From JAIVJZ01 sp035645695 (GTDB lineage Bacteria; Acidobacteriota; Blastocatellia; Pyrinomonadales; Pyrinomonadaceae): DNA of 64,000 nt. Each line of letters opens with the position of its first letter. Position 1 is the stretch's first letter. Positions 44,435 to 53,644 of the stretch are shown here, one piece after another. The position numbers and the translations under genes were made by a program. The DNA is taken from the NCBI GenBank assembly GCA_035645695.1, contig DASQMC010000081.1:1-64000 (forward strand), given 5' to 3'. The notes under the pieces were generated by a model. It searched no databases. It saw only the letters and a list, made by a program, of their open reading frames with translations, and was not told the origin of the DNA.

Positions 44435-45562
44435 CTTTATCGGGCTGGCGTAGATGTGCGTGTAAAGTTCTTCGGGAGCGGGCAGGGGGCTTTCCTCCGC
44501 GAAGTTGACGGAGTGCTCCACTTCGGCGCGCACGCGATCTTCAAGTTCCTTGAGCGCGGCGTCGTCCATGATGCCCTTGTGTTTGAGACTATCGGAGAAC
44601 AGTTTGACGGGGTCGCGCTCCTGATGCTTTTCGATTTCGGCGCGCGTGCGATAGTTGCCGGGGTCGGACATGGAGTGTCCCATGAAGCGATAGGTGCGCA
44701 CCTCGATGAGCGTCGGGAGCGACTCGTCGCGCGCTCGCGCAACGGCGCGCTCGGTCGCCTCGCGCACGGCGAGCACATCCATGCCGTCAACGAACTCGGA
44801 GGCCATGCCGTAAGCGTGTGCCTTCTGCGACACGTCTTGCAGCGACATGGCGCGCGCCAGCGAAGTGCCCATGCCGTACTGGTTGTTCTCGCAGAAGTAG
44901 ATGCAGGGCAGTTTCCACAACTGCGCCATGTTGAACGATTCGTGCAGCGCGCCCTGATTGACGGCGGCCTCGCCGAAGAAGACGAGCGAGACCTGATCCG
45001 TGCCTTTATACTTCGCGGCGAAGGCAACGCCCGTGGCGAGCGGTATCTGGCCGCCGACGATGCCGTGACCGCCGAGAAAATGCGCGTCGCTGTCGAAGAG
45101 GTGCATCGAACCGCCCTTGCCCGCCGAACAACCTCCCGCTTTGCCGTAAAGTTCCGCCATCACCTCGTCGGCCGAAGTGCCGCGCGCGAGCGCGTGGCCG
45201 TGGTCGCGGTAGCTCGTCATCACGTAATCGTCCGGTCGAATAGCCGATAGCGCGCCGACGGCGACCGCCTCCTGACCGATGTAAAGATGACAGAACCCGC
45301 CGATCTTGCCGAGCGTGTAGGCTTCGGCCGCCTTCTCCTCGAAGCGGCGGATGAGCACCATCTGATAGAGAATTTTTTGCAGAGTTTCTTTATCGATCTC
45401 TTCGATCTGCTGTTGCTGGTGCTGCTGGCGCTGCTCGTGTTCCTCGCGCAATTCCTCGGGGTTGATGGCGTCGGTGCTGTCGAAGTCGGCGATGCCGGCA
45501 ACGGCCGCCTGACCCGTAGATTGATCGCGCGGTTTCAACGGTGTCACTTTAAGTTCGCTCAT
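44429..45562 (-). CDS. pdhA: Pyruvate dehydrogenase E1 component, alpha subunit
   Basis: A 377-residue thiamine diphosphate-dependent subunit. The N-terminal 55 residues are Gln/Glu-rich. The E1-alpha blocks GGCSAGKGGSMHLF, GGHGIVGGQIPLATGVAFA and CENNQYGMGTS are clear. The ThDP/metal motif, usually GDGxxN, reads GEAAVNQG, with Asp to Glu and Gly to Ala changes. The phosphorylation-loop-like RTYRFMGHSMSDPGNYRT region is kept. The stop codon is supplied by a heptamer repeat. First gene of the minus-strand pdh run. Confidence 0.92.
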   Translation of the reverse strand: MSELKVTPLKPRDQSTGQAAVAGIADFDSTDAINPEELREEHEQRQQHQQQQIEEIDKETLQKILYQMVLIRRFEEKAAEAYTLGKIGGFCHLYIGQEAVAVGALSAIRPDDYVMTSYRDHGHALARGTSADEVMAELYGKAGGCSAGKGGSMHLFDSDAHFLGGHGIVGGQIPLATGVAFAAKYKGTDQVSLVFFGEAAVNQGALHESFNMAQLWKLPCIYFCENNQYGMGTSLARAMSLQDVSQKAHAYGMASEFVDGMDVLAVREATERAVARARDESLPTLIEVRTYRFMGHSMSDPGNYRTRAEIEKHQERDPVKLFSDSLKHKGIMDDAALKELEDRVRAEVEHSVNFAEESPLPAPEELYTHIYASPIKS

Positions 45563-45734
45563 GAAAGTATTCTCTCGCAGGCTTCAGGCTTGTGCGGAGG
45601 GGAAAACCCAAAGGCTGCACGCCCTACGCGGTCTCTCGTACGCCCGACCCGAGTCCACTGATCTATGGTTGAAAGCAAAGCGGGATTATACGCGAGATGT
45701 GCGGCGCGGCGCAAAAGCAACCCCAAACGGGACG

Positions 45735-45784
45735 GAAAAAGAGACAAAAAGGCGCACCCGAAATCGAGATTCCGGGTGCGCCTT
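45735..45784 (-). terminator. Terminator of the HD-GYP/GGDEF gene
   Basis: A 12-bp stem, AAGGCGCACCCG (45749-45760) and CGGGTGCGCCTT (45773-45784), has a 12-base loop. On the minus strand the stem is followed by TTTTTGTCTCTTTTT. It lies just after the stop of the minus-strand gene at 45809. Confidence 0.88.
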
Positions 45785-45808
45785 CGATGAACGGGACGTG
45801 CGCCCGTG

Positions 45809-48319
45809 TTATCTGAACGAGTCTATCGAGAACACGACGTTTTGCTCGGCCGACGCCGCAGGATTGAGTTTGCGCCCGTGTTTGTCCTGCTGCATGTTAT
45901 GACCGGCTTGAGAGAGAAGTTCTTCGGCCGTTTCGCCGTCATCCGGATAACAGCCGATGCCGATGCTGATGCCGATTTTGGTGGTGCGGCCGGTGCGTAT
46001 CTTGAAATCGTGCGACTCGACAGCAACCCTGATGCGCTCCGCCACCATCTCGGCCACATCGCCCGAAGCCATCGGCATGATTGCGACGAACTCGTCGCCC
46101 GCGTAACGCGCCAGAATGTCCATCTGCCTGAACTGTTTCTTGATGATGGCGGCCACGCTCGCAAGCACACGGTCGCCGACGGGGTGGCCGTGCGTGTCGT
46201 TGATCTGTTTGAAGTCGTCCAAATCCATGCAGAGCACGGACATCGGTTCGCGATTGAGCCGCTGGCATTCGGCGACGCGTTGTTCGAGCGCGTGGTGGAA
46301 GGAGCGCGAGTTGGGCAGATCGGTGAGCGTGTCTGTGAGCGCGCTCTCTTTGGTCTTCTCAAAAGTCATCGCGTTGTTGAGCGCGACGGAGGCGTGCTGC
46401 GAAACGGATTCGAGCAGGCGCACGTGTTCCGTTGTGTAGCTGGAGCGCGTTTTCGAGTAGACCGTGATCGCGCCGAACGCGCCATCCTCTCGAATCAGCG
46501 GAGAGACCAGCACGCCGCGAATGTTGCCGGAGACTTCTTCGGGAAGGCCGACGAGATCGAGTTCCGGCGGCGTGTTGCACATCGAGCGCCCGTTGGCGAT
46601 AACCCAGCCGGAGATGCCTTCGCCGACGGTCATGCGCCGTCGAGCGAACGCGTCCGCATACTCGCCCGAAGCGTGGACGGCGACGGCTTTGCCCGAGCGG
46701 TCGTCCACGAGATAAATGATGCAGGTGTCGAACGGGACGATGGAGCGCAGTTTGCTGGAGACGAGCGTCACGGTGTCTTGCAGGTTGAGCGACGAGCCGA
46801 TGGTTTGCGCGATCTCGTGCAGCGCGAAGACCTCGCGTTGGGCTTCCGCGATGGAACGGAAACCGGCGTCGCCGTCAGCGTTTGAACCGAGGATGTCGGA
46901 GGCGAGTCCGGCATCGGGGCGCGCGTTGTTCAGCGCGTCTTCTTCCGAAGCCACTTGCTCCTGTATGTCCTGCTCGGCGATGAGATTGTCGAAGTACTCG
47001 ATGTTGCTGACGAACATATCGACGACGCGCGGGTCGAACGAACTGTTCGCCATTTTCCGCAGCAGCGCGAGCGAGTCTTCGCGTTTCATGCCGACGCGGT
47101 ACGGGCGGTCGCAACGCGTGGCGTCGTAGAAGTCAACCACCGAAATGATGCGCGCGACGAGCGGAATCTGTTCGGCGCGCAATCCCTTCGGGTAGCCCGA
47201 TCCGTCCCACTTCTCGTGATGGAAACGCACGATGTCTTCGACCGGGTAAGGGAAGTTGACGCGCTTGATGATGTCGCCGCCGACCACCGTGTGAATCTTC
47301 ATCTTTTCAAACTCGGCGGCAGTCAGTTTGCTGGGCTTGTTCAGGATGTATTCGGGCACGGCCAGTTTGCCCACGTCGTGCAGGAGTGCGCCCGCGCGCA
47401 GGGCGTGCAACTCCGCGTCGCTGATGCCGAGTATGCGACCCAACTCAAGGGCGTAAATCTGCGTGCGGCGGACGTGGCCGTGAGTCGTCTGATCCTTCGC
47501 GTCGATGGCGATGGCGAGCGACTCGATGGTGTTCATGTGGAGGTCTGCGATCTCCTGTATGTGGCGAAGTTTCTCCGCCTCGCCGCGACGGGTTTCACCC
47601 ACGCGCTTCTCGTCAAAAAGAAATAGAAGATAGACGAGCGAGACGATGATGACGCCGACGATGAGAAACGAGAAGCCGCCGCCGGTGTATGTCGAATAGA
47701 AGAGTGCCGCCGCAGATGCGCCCGCTAATTGAGTCATCGAAGTCCAGAAGAGACTCTCGCGCGAGAATTCCAATTTGGTCGTCCCCGACTCGAAAGCCAC
47801 GTAGTAAGCCGATGCCAGCGTGTTCAGGCCGAGATGCACGATGGCGAGCACGAAAAGCGGTAAGAGCAGTCTTTCGAGAGAGACATTCTGCACGCCGTTC
47901 GATGCCGCGCCGCCACTCGTGACGAGCGTCAATAGCTTATAGGTGTAGACCGCGAGGCAGGTCGAGATGACGGCTGAAAATGTGCGAAAGGCACGCGCGC
48001 GCCAATCTGCGACGCCCCTCGAAGAGATCAGGCTGTCAACTGCGGCGAGGATCGCCGCAGGCGCCGTGCCGAACAGCATCGCTGCTAAAAAGATGAACGC
48101 GTCGGCCACGGATTTACCGCCGTTGCTCGTGCCGTCGGTGTTGAGAAGCGGGACGGTGAAACGCCCCGCTACGGCCGTCAGAGTCAATAACAGGGCAACC
48201 CAGAAATACCCGTTCGTGGGAATCGACCAGAGGCTGTCCAGAGAAAGGATTAGGAGGGCTATTGCAAGCGCTGCCGACCCACATAAAAGCGCGAGGCTCT
48301 TCCAATTTCCGTTGGGCAT
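45809..48319 (-). CDS. Membrane sensor with HD-GYP, GAF and GGDEF domains
   Basis: An 836-residue cyclic-di-GMP turnover protein. About six to eight N-terminal helices (1-235) form a MASE-like sensor. The HD-GYP phosphodiesterase domain (about 255-430) has HDVGKLAVPEYILNKP and HHEKWDGSGYPKGL, with metal-site His/Asp kept. A GAF domain (about 515-660) follows. The C-terminal GGDEF domain (about 665-810) has YAGDEFVAIMP, the AGDEF variant being active in known cases. One chain may therefore both make and break cyclic-di-GMP. A convincing terminator follows the gene. No strong ribosome binding site is visible before the ATG. Confidence 0.93.
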   Translation of the reverse strand: MPNGNWKSLALLCGSAALAIALLILSLDSLWSIPTNGYFWVALLLTLTAVAGRFTVPLLNTDGTSNGGKSVADAFIFLAAMLFGTAPAAILAAVDSLISSRGVADWRARAFRTFSAVISTCLAVYTYKLLTLVTSGGAASNGVQNVSLERLLLPLFVLAIVHLGLNTLASAYYVAFESGTTKLEFSRESLFWTSMTQLAGASAAALFYSTYTGGGFSFLIVGVIIVSLVYLLFLFDEKRVGETRRGEAEKLRHIQEIADLHMNTIESLAIAIDAKDQTTHGHVRRTQIYALELGRILGISDAELHALRAGALLHDVGKLAVPEYILNKPSKLTAAEFEKMKIHTVVGGDIIKRVNFPYPVEDIVRFHHEKWDGSGYPKGLRAEQIPLVARIISVVDFYDATRCDRPYRVGMKREDSLALLRKMANSSFDPRVVDMFVSNIEYFDNLIAEQDIQEQVASEEDALNNARPDAGLASDILGSNADGDAGFRSIAEAQREVFALHEIAQTIGSSLNLQDTVTLVSSKLRSIVPFDTCIIYLVDDRSGKAVAVHASGEYADAFARRRMTVGEGISGWVIANGRSMCNTPPELDLVGLPEEVSGNIRGVLVSPLIREDGAFGAITVYSKTRSSYTTEHVRLLESVSQHASVALNNAMTFEKTKESALTDTLTDLPNSRSFHHALEQRVAECQRLNREPMSVLCMDLDDFKQINDTHGHPVGDRVLASVAAIIKKQFRQMDILARYAGDEFVAIMPMASGDVAEMVAERIRVAVESHDFKIRTGRTTKIGISIGIGCYPDDGETAEELLSQAGHNMQQDKHGRKLNPAASAEQNVVFSIDSFR

Positions 48320-48548
48320 AGTGTTGAAGTCCGCGAAAGTAAAGAATTTAAAAGGCTTTTGGGAGTTCTCAGGATGACTGAGAGCGTGCTGGACACTAAA
48401 TTAGGAAGGATTTGCGTGTAAATCTATGCCAAACAATGTTGGCACAAATAAAATAGTCGATAAATGGGGCGAAGTCAAGTTTTACACGGGAAAGGGCGAA
48501 TGGCCGGGTGAAAATTTAACTTGAACGAGTAGCAGATAAAGGTTGCGG

Positions 48549-48598
48549 GCGATTCAATAGTAGGGACAGGAATCATTCCGTCCCTACTATTGAATCGC
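48549..48598. repeat. GTCCCTA-type REP-like hairpin
   Basis: A 19-bp perfect inverted repeat (48549-48567 and 48580-48598), with GTAGGGAC facing GTCCCTAC, has an inner GGAAT/ATTCC stem in the loop. It shares the GTCCCTA core with the pair at 35938. It lies in the 324-base gap 48320-48643 between two minus-strand genes and may terminate the upstream one. Nothing else is visible in that gap. Confidence 0.8.
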
Positions 48599-48643
48599 TG
48601 ACTGAAAATCGCCTGACAGGAGGTATGGTGAAAAACTGACGCG

Positions 48644-50734
48644 CTAGGCGACAGGCGCGCTCTTTGTCCTGGCCGTATCCAACTGCGCCGAGAGTTCGGC
48701 GGGCGTGGTGACGGGTTGCAGGCAACTATAGTTTTCACAGACGTAGGCGGTCGCGCGCCCATTGTGTGCGGGTCGCTCGCGCAGTAGCGGGACGACACCG
48801 GCCGCCGTTTCGTCGTTCTCGGCCGACTGGGCGACGACTTTATTCGGCAGATAGCGTTTCCAAACCTCGCGCAGCAAGGCGAGCGAGTCGTCAGCCCCCG
48901 TTTGACCGATGATCACGATCTCTTTCGGCGTCGAGAGATAAAAATCGAGCGCGCCGAGCAGGTAGCCGAAAGCGGAAGGGTAGCGCGCCATCTGATCGCG
49001 CAGGAGCCGGAATACGGTGACGGCTTTGCGCCCGTACTCCTGATTTTCCGTGAGGAGCGCGAGGCGCAGGAGCAGTTCGGCGGCCACGGAATTTCCGGCC
49101 GGCGTTGCGTTGTCCATGAAATCTTTGTTGCGCACGATCAATTGCTCGCCCTTCGTGCTCGTGTAGAAAAATCCGCCTTCCGCGCCGTCCCAGAATTCCT
49201 CGCACATCTGTTCGGTCAGAGACAGGCATTCGCGCAGCCAGCGGATCGCGCCGGTCGCTTCGTAGAGCGAGAGCAGACCGGCGGCGACGCAAGCGTAATC
49301 GTCGAGATAGCCGTGGTGTTTGGCCTGCCCGTCTTTGTAGACGTGAAGAAGCGTGCCTTCCCGTCGCAGGGTTGTGAGCAGGAATTCGGCGTTACGTTCG
49401 GCGATCAGCCTGTAGTCGGCGCGTTCGAGGACGGACGAGGCTTCGGCAAAACTCGTGAGCATCATCCCGTTCCAAGCGGCGATGGCTTTCTCGTCGCGGC
49501 CGGGCTTGATTCTTTTTTCCCGTGCCGCATAGAGCAGCGGGCGGCTTCGCTCGACAACTTCCAGCAGGCGTTCGACCGGCACGTTCAACTCGGCGGCCAC
49601 CGTTTGCGCCGGGCGCGGTACGTTCAGAATGTTCTTCTCTTCAAAGTTTCCTTCGGCGGTCGCGCCGTAATAAGCCGACACGAGACGGCCGTCCTCTTCG
49701 CCTAACAACTCGTCGAGTTCCTGAATTGTCCAGACGAAGAACTTCCCCTCGACGCCTTCTGAATCCGCGTCCTGAGTGGAATAGAACGCGCCGCCTTCGT
49801 CGGTCATCTCGCGTGCGACGTAATCGAACGTCTCTTCGGCGATGCGGCGGAAAAACTCGTCGCCGGTAACTTGATAGACGTGGAGGTATAGCCGCGACAG
49901 GAGCGCGTTGTCGTAGAGCATCTTCTCGAAGTGCGGGACGAGCCAGTGCGCGTCGGTCGAGTAGCGATGGAAGCCGCCGCCGAGCTGATCGTAGAGGCCG
50001 CCTTCGGCCATCTTGCGAGAGGTGTGCGTCACAATTTCGAGAGCTTCGGCCGTACCCGTGCGTTGATGCACGCGCAGCAGAAATTCCAGATTCATCGACG
50101 CGGGAAATTTCGGCGCTCCGCCGAAGCCGCCATGCCTTTTGTCGTAGGTACGCGAGAGCGCACTGTAGGCCGCATCCAGCAATTGAGTATTGAGCGGTTC
50201 GTCGGACTCGTGCGCCACGTTCATGCGCCGCAGTTCGTTGAGAAAATTCGACGTGGTTTCCGCGATCTCATCGGGGCGCGAGCGGTATGCTTCGGCGACT
50301 CCGGTAACGACGCGCGGAAAGCCGGGCAGGCGAAAGCGATCCTCGGGCGGAAAGTAAGTGCCTCCGTAAAAGGGGACGAGTTCGGGCGTGAGGAAGACCG
50401 TCAGCGGCCAGCCGCCGTGGCCGAGCATCAACTGCACCGCGTTCATATAAATCTGATCCAGATCGGGTCGTTCCTCGCGGTCAACTTTGATGTTGACGAA
50501 GTTTTCGTTCATCAACGCGGCGATCTCTTCGTTCTCGAAAGACTCGCGCTCCATCACGTGACACCAGTGACAGGCCGAATAGCCGATGCTGAGCAGTATC
50601 GGCTTGTTCTCGGCGCGCGCCTTCGCTAACGCTTCATCGCCCCACGGATACCATTCGACCGGGTTGTGCGCGTGCTGCAACAAATACGGGCTGGTCTCGT
50701 TTTGCAGACGATTCGTGTGCTTGTGTTCCGACAT
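48644..50734 (-). CDS. YyaL/DUF255 thioredoxin-fold and glycosidase-like protein
   Basis: A 696-residue cytosolic protein. The N-terminal thioredoxin-like domain has NETSPYLLQHAHNPVEWYPWG and SACHWCHVMERESF (CxxC at 55-58), matching the DUF255/SPATA20 family. The remaining part has the alpha/alpha six-hairpin barrel pattern (GGFHRYSTDAHWLVPHFEKMLYDNALL). ATG 50734 was chosen because AAAGGA lies upstream; an open frame reaching 50848 adds a non-conserved start. Biochemical role is not established for the family; metal or carbohydrate handling has been proposed. Confidence 0.9.
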   Translation of the reverse strand: MSEHKHTNRLQNETSPYLLQHAHNPVEWYPWGDEALAKARAENKPILLSIGYSACHWCHVMERESFENEEIAALMNENFVNIKVDREERPDLDQIYMNAVQLMLGHGGWPLTVFLTPELVPFYGGTYFPPEDRFRLPGFPRVVTGVAEAYRSRPDEIAETTSNFLNELRRMNVAHESDEPLNTQLLDAAYSALSRTYDKRHGGFGGAPKFPASMNLEFLLRVHQRTGTAEALEIVTHTSRKMAEGGLYDQLGGGFHRYSTDAHWLVPHFEKMLYDNALLSRLYLHVYQVTGDEFFRRIAEETFDYVAREMTDEGGAFYSTQDADSEGVEGKFFVWTIQELDELLGEEDGRLVSAYYGATAEGNFEEKNILNVPRPAQTVAAELNVPVERLLEVVERSRPLLYAAREKRIKPGRDEKAIAAWNGMMLTSFAEASSVLERADYRLIAERNAEFLLTTLRREGTLLHVYKDGQAKHHGYLDDYACVAAGLLSLYEATGAIRWLRECLSLTEQMCEEFWDGAEGGFFYTSTKGEQLIVRNKDFMDNATPAGNSVAAELLLRLALLTENQEYGRKAVTVFRLLRDQMARYPSAFGYLLGALDFYLSTPKEIVIIGQTGADDSLALLREVWKRYLPNKVVAQSAENDETAAGVVPLLRERPAHNGRATAYVCENYSCLQPVTTPAELSAQLDTARTKSAPVA

Positions 50735-51017
50735 TCCCCTCGTCCTTTCTTTCTGTCTGTTTGCGCATATTCTACCGCTCACGCGCGCCGGATGCACACG
50801 GCTGGCAGAGCGGGGCTGCCCGAAACTTATTCGCGCTGACACGATCAAAGCGTATTACCGTGGTCGCGGCTTCGAGGGCGCGCGGGCTTTTGTTATACTG
50901 TAGGAAATGAATAGCCATTCATTTCTGTTGTCGTCATCGCATTGCGTTGAACTGCCGGGCTTCGACCCGGCGGCCTTTTAGTCATACTATTTTTTTCTGT
51001 TCGATTTGGAGCGAAGA

Positions 51018-52730
51018 ATGGAACGAGAGAGTTTGGAGATGGACGTGGTGTTCGTCGGCGCGGGGCCGGCGAATTTAAGTGGCGCGCTGCATCTTGCGCG
51101 TCTTGTGAAAGAGCACAACGAAGCCGTCGCGGCCGGGCTGCGCGAGGGTAAGCCGCTCGGCGAACTTGAAATCGGCGTTATCGAGAAGGGCGCGGCGGTC
51201 GGGGCGCACATCCTGTCGGGCGCGGTGATGGACCCGCGCGCGCTCGGCGAGTTGATCCCCGATTTCATCGGGCAGGGCGCGCCCGTCGAATCGCCGGTCA
51301 AAGAGGATGAGTTTCTTTATCTCACGAAGACGCGCGCGATTCGTTCGCCCGTCACCCCGCCGCCGCTCAAGAACCACGGCTATTACATCGTCTCTCTGAA
51401 CAAACTCGTGGCGTGGCTCGGCGAAAAATGCGAGGAAGCGGGCGTCAACATCTTCCCGGAATTTCCGGGCGCGGAGATGCTCTACGACGAACACGACGCA
51501 GTTGTCGGCGTGCGCACGGGCGACAAGGGGATCAACAAGGAAGGGAAGCCGAAGGCAAACTACGAACCGGGCGTTGACCTGTTGGCGAAAGTCACGGTGC
51601 TCGGCGAGGGGCCGCGCGGCTCGCTCACCAAGAGTCTGTCGCAGCGTTTGAATCTCAACGACGGGCGCGAGCCGCAGGTTTACAGTCTCGGCATCAAGGA
51701 ACTCTGGGAACTGCCGGACGACCGCTACCCTGCGGGTCGCGTCACGCACACGCTCGGCTACCCGTCCGACGCGCACACCTACGGCGGCGGCTGGATTTAC
51801 GGGATGCAGAATCGCATCCTCAACATCGGTTACGTCACCGGCCTCGACTACGAAGACCCTCTGCTCGACCCGCACGCGGAGTTTCAACGCTTCAAGCAAC
51901 ACCCGGCCATCGCCAAAATTCTGGACGGCGGCAAACTCCTGCGCTACGGCGCGAAGACTATCGCCGCCGGGGGCTTTTATGCGATGCCGCAACTCTATGC
52001 CGATGGCGTGCTGCTCGTCGGCGACTGCGCGGGTTTCCTCAATTCGCAACGCCTCAAAGGTATTCACACCGCCATCAAGAGCGGCATGCTCGCGGCCGAG
52101 ACGATCTTCGAGGCGCTCGTCGCGGGAGATTTTTCGGCGCGACAGTTAGGCCGTTATGAAACGCTCGTGCGCGAAAGCTGGATCATGCCGGAGTTGCGCA
52201 AGGTGAGAAATTTCCATGCGGGTTTCCGCAGAGGCCGCTGGCTCGGCATCGCCAACGCGGGTCTGCAATTCATAACGGGCGGCCGTTCGTGGGGACTGTT
52301 CGACCGCGCATCGTCGGAGCCGGGACACGTCGCGCTCAAAAAACTTTCCGCCTACGGCTACAAGGGCGACAGCGTAGAACAGCGCTACGACGGCCTTCGC
52401 TTCGACGGCAAACTGACCTTCAACAAACTCACGGACGTATATCACGCGGCCGTCGGCCACGACGAGGATCAACCCGTACACCTGCACGTGCTCGATACCA
52501 ACATCTGCGCCGAGCGTTGCGCCGAAGAGTACGGCAATCCCTGCCAGCGATTCTGCCCGGCGGCCGTCTACGAGATGGTCGAAGACCCTTCTGCGGCGGG
52601 CAAGCGTCGTTTGCAGATCAACTTCTCAAACTGCGTCCACTGCAAGACCTGCGACATCATGGACCCTTACCAGATCATCAACTGGGTCACGCCCGAAGGC
52701 GGCGGCGGCCCTGATTACAAGAACATGTAA
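51018..52730 (+). CDS. Electron transfer flavoprotein-quinone oxidoreductase
   Basis: Membrane-associated FAD and [4Fe-4S] enzyme passing electrons from ETF (fatty and amino acid oxidation) to the quinone pool. The 570-residue product starts with DVVFVGAGPANLSGALHLARL. The GGGWIYGMQNRILNIGYVTGLDY and GDCAGFLNSQRLKGIHTAIKSG blocks are family hallmarks. Cluster Cys residues lie in RFCPAAVYEM and CVHCKTCDIMDP before the end INWVTPEGGGGPDYKN. GGAG before ATG 51018 supports this start; TTG 51006 is in frame. Its stop is followed by a heptamer repeat. Confidence 0.95.
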   Translation: MERESLEMDVVFVGAGPANLSGALHLARLVKEHNEAVAAGLREGKPLGELEIGVIEKGAAVGAHILSGAVMDPRALGELIPDFIGQGAPVESPVKEDEFLYLTKTRAIRSPVTPPPLKNHGYYIVSLNKLVAWLGEKCEEAGVNIFPEFPGAEMLYDEHDAVVGVRTGDKGINKEGKPKANYEPGVDLLAKVTVLGEGPRGSLTKSLSQRLNLNDGREPQVYSLGIKELWELPDDRYPAGRVTHTLGYPSDAHTYGGGWIYGMQNRILNIGYVTGLDYEDPLLDPHAEFQRFKQHPAIAKILDGGKLLRYGAKTIAAGGFYAMPQLYADGVLLVGDCAGFLNSQRLKGIHTAIKSGMLAAETIFEALVAGDFSARQLGRYETLVRESWIMPELRKVRNFHAGFRRGRWLGIANAGLQFITGGRSWGLFDRASSEPGHVALKKLSAYGYKGDSVEQRYDGLRFDGKLTFNKLTDVYHAAVGHDEDQPVHLHVLDTNICAERCAEEYGNPCQRFCPAAVYEMVEDPSAAGKRRLQINFSNCVHCKTCDIMDPYQIINWVTPEGGGGPDYKNM

Positions 52731-52734
52731 AAGC

Positions 52735-52812
52735 CGTGAATCGTAAATCGTAAATCGTGAATAGAAGAACAACAGGTTTTCTCTATTCACGATTTACGAT
52801 TTACGATTCACG
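52735..52812. repeat. Heptamer inverted-repeat element, GTGAATC/GTAAATC family, perfect 31-bp arms
   Basis: The left arm (52735-52765) holds GTGAATC, GTAAATC, GTAAATC, GTGAATA. The right arm (52782-52812) is its exact reverse complement over 31 bases, including the order of variant units. The loop is 16 bases. It begins four bases after the ETF-QO stop and ends 12 bases before the next start. Confidence 0.93.
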
Positions 52813-52824
52813 ACCTTCCTATCT

Positions 52825-53304
52825 ATGCGACTCGCGGAAGAATCTCGTGAGCGGCTCGAACGGTTCTTTCGTTCATATGAGCGGGATGAGACGCTGCGCC
52901 TGCCCGTGGTACTCGTTCACGCCGGATTTTGGTCTGACGGCCTGACGAGGTTTTTGCGTATCGCGGCGATCACAGTCGGGCGGCACATTTTCGTGTCGCG
53001 CGATGCTGTAAGGAGAAACGCGCGCGGGCAGTTGACGATGCACGGCCGGTTGCTGGCGCACGAGACGGCGCATGCGCGGCAATTTCAACAAGCGGGCTTT
53101 TTGCCGTTCGTCTACAATTACGCGCGCGAGTATGTGGCGTTTTTAGTGCGGCGCGGGAAGTTTGATGGGCGAGCGCGCTTCGAGGCTTACGAACAGATCA
53201 CGCGGGAGAGGGAGGCGCGAGAGGTCGAGGCCGCTTATCTCAAATGGAGCTTGAACGCGCCCCCGCCTCCGGGCTGTAGAACAACCCTTGAAGGCGAGGT
53301 TTAG
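52825..53304 (+). CDS. DUF4157-like zincin fold protein
   Basis: A 159-residue protein with LLAHETAHARQFQQAGFL, an HExxH zinc-binding motif in a context like DUF4157 metalloprotease-like domains (HELAHvvQQ type). No signal peptide is visible. The region before it (VGRHIFVSRDAVRRNARG) also fits that family. It may be a peptidase or an inactive relative. It overlaps no gene; the convergent rpoZ ends four bases away. Its start follows the heptamer element, and no ribosome binding site is clear. Confidence 0.7.
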   Translation: MRLAEESRERLERFFRSYERDETLRLPVVLVHAGFWSDGLTRFLRIAAITVGRHIFVSRDAVRRNARGQLTMHGRLLAHETAHARQFQQAGFLPFVYNYAREYVAFLVRRGKFDGRARFEAYEQITREREAREVEAAYLKWSLNAPPPPGCRTTLEGEV

Positions 53305-53308
53305 CGGT

Positions 53309-53548
53309 TCACTCCGCTTCCTTGATCGTGAAATCGATCATCCCCTGCTCGATTTCCATCAGGGCGACGCGCGTGTGCTTGTGTTGCTGCGTGTCCATCT
53401 CGATGCGCGGGCGCGCGCCGCGCTGTAGCTGCTTGCTGCGCTGAGCGGCGACGATGATCATGCGGTACTTGGAATCCAGAAAAGGATGCGCCCTTTCCAC
53501 GGGTTGCTCTGTAATCTCTTCTTTGGTCGCTTGGGTTGCTTTAGCCAT
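53309..53548 (-). CDS. rpoZ: RNA polymerase omega subunit
   Basis: A 79-residue RNA polymerase subunit. The core YRMIIVAAQRSKQLQRGARPRI matches omega, with KYRMIIVAAQRSKQL replacing RFxLVxxAxxRARQL. The segment TRVALMEIEQG fits the second omega block. ATG 53548 is preferred (GGAAACTAAT upstream); GTG 53566 is in frame. The yicC-gmk-rpoZ order on this strand is common in bacteria and supports the call. Confidence 0.9.
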   Translation of the reverse strand: MAKATQATKEEITEQPVERAHPFLDSKYRMIIVAAQRSKQLQRGARPRIEMDTQQHKHTRVALMEIEQGMIDFTIKEAE

Positions 53549-53644
53549 ATTAGTTTCCGTTCTCACCGGACAGGCCGGTACTCCTCAAATAAGATTTAAA
53601 ATAAGCTCACTAAAACCGCGTTCGGGTCGCGCCGTTTCCGCCGC

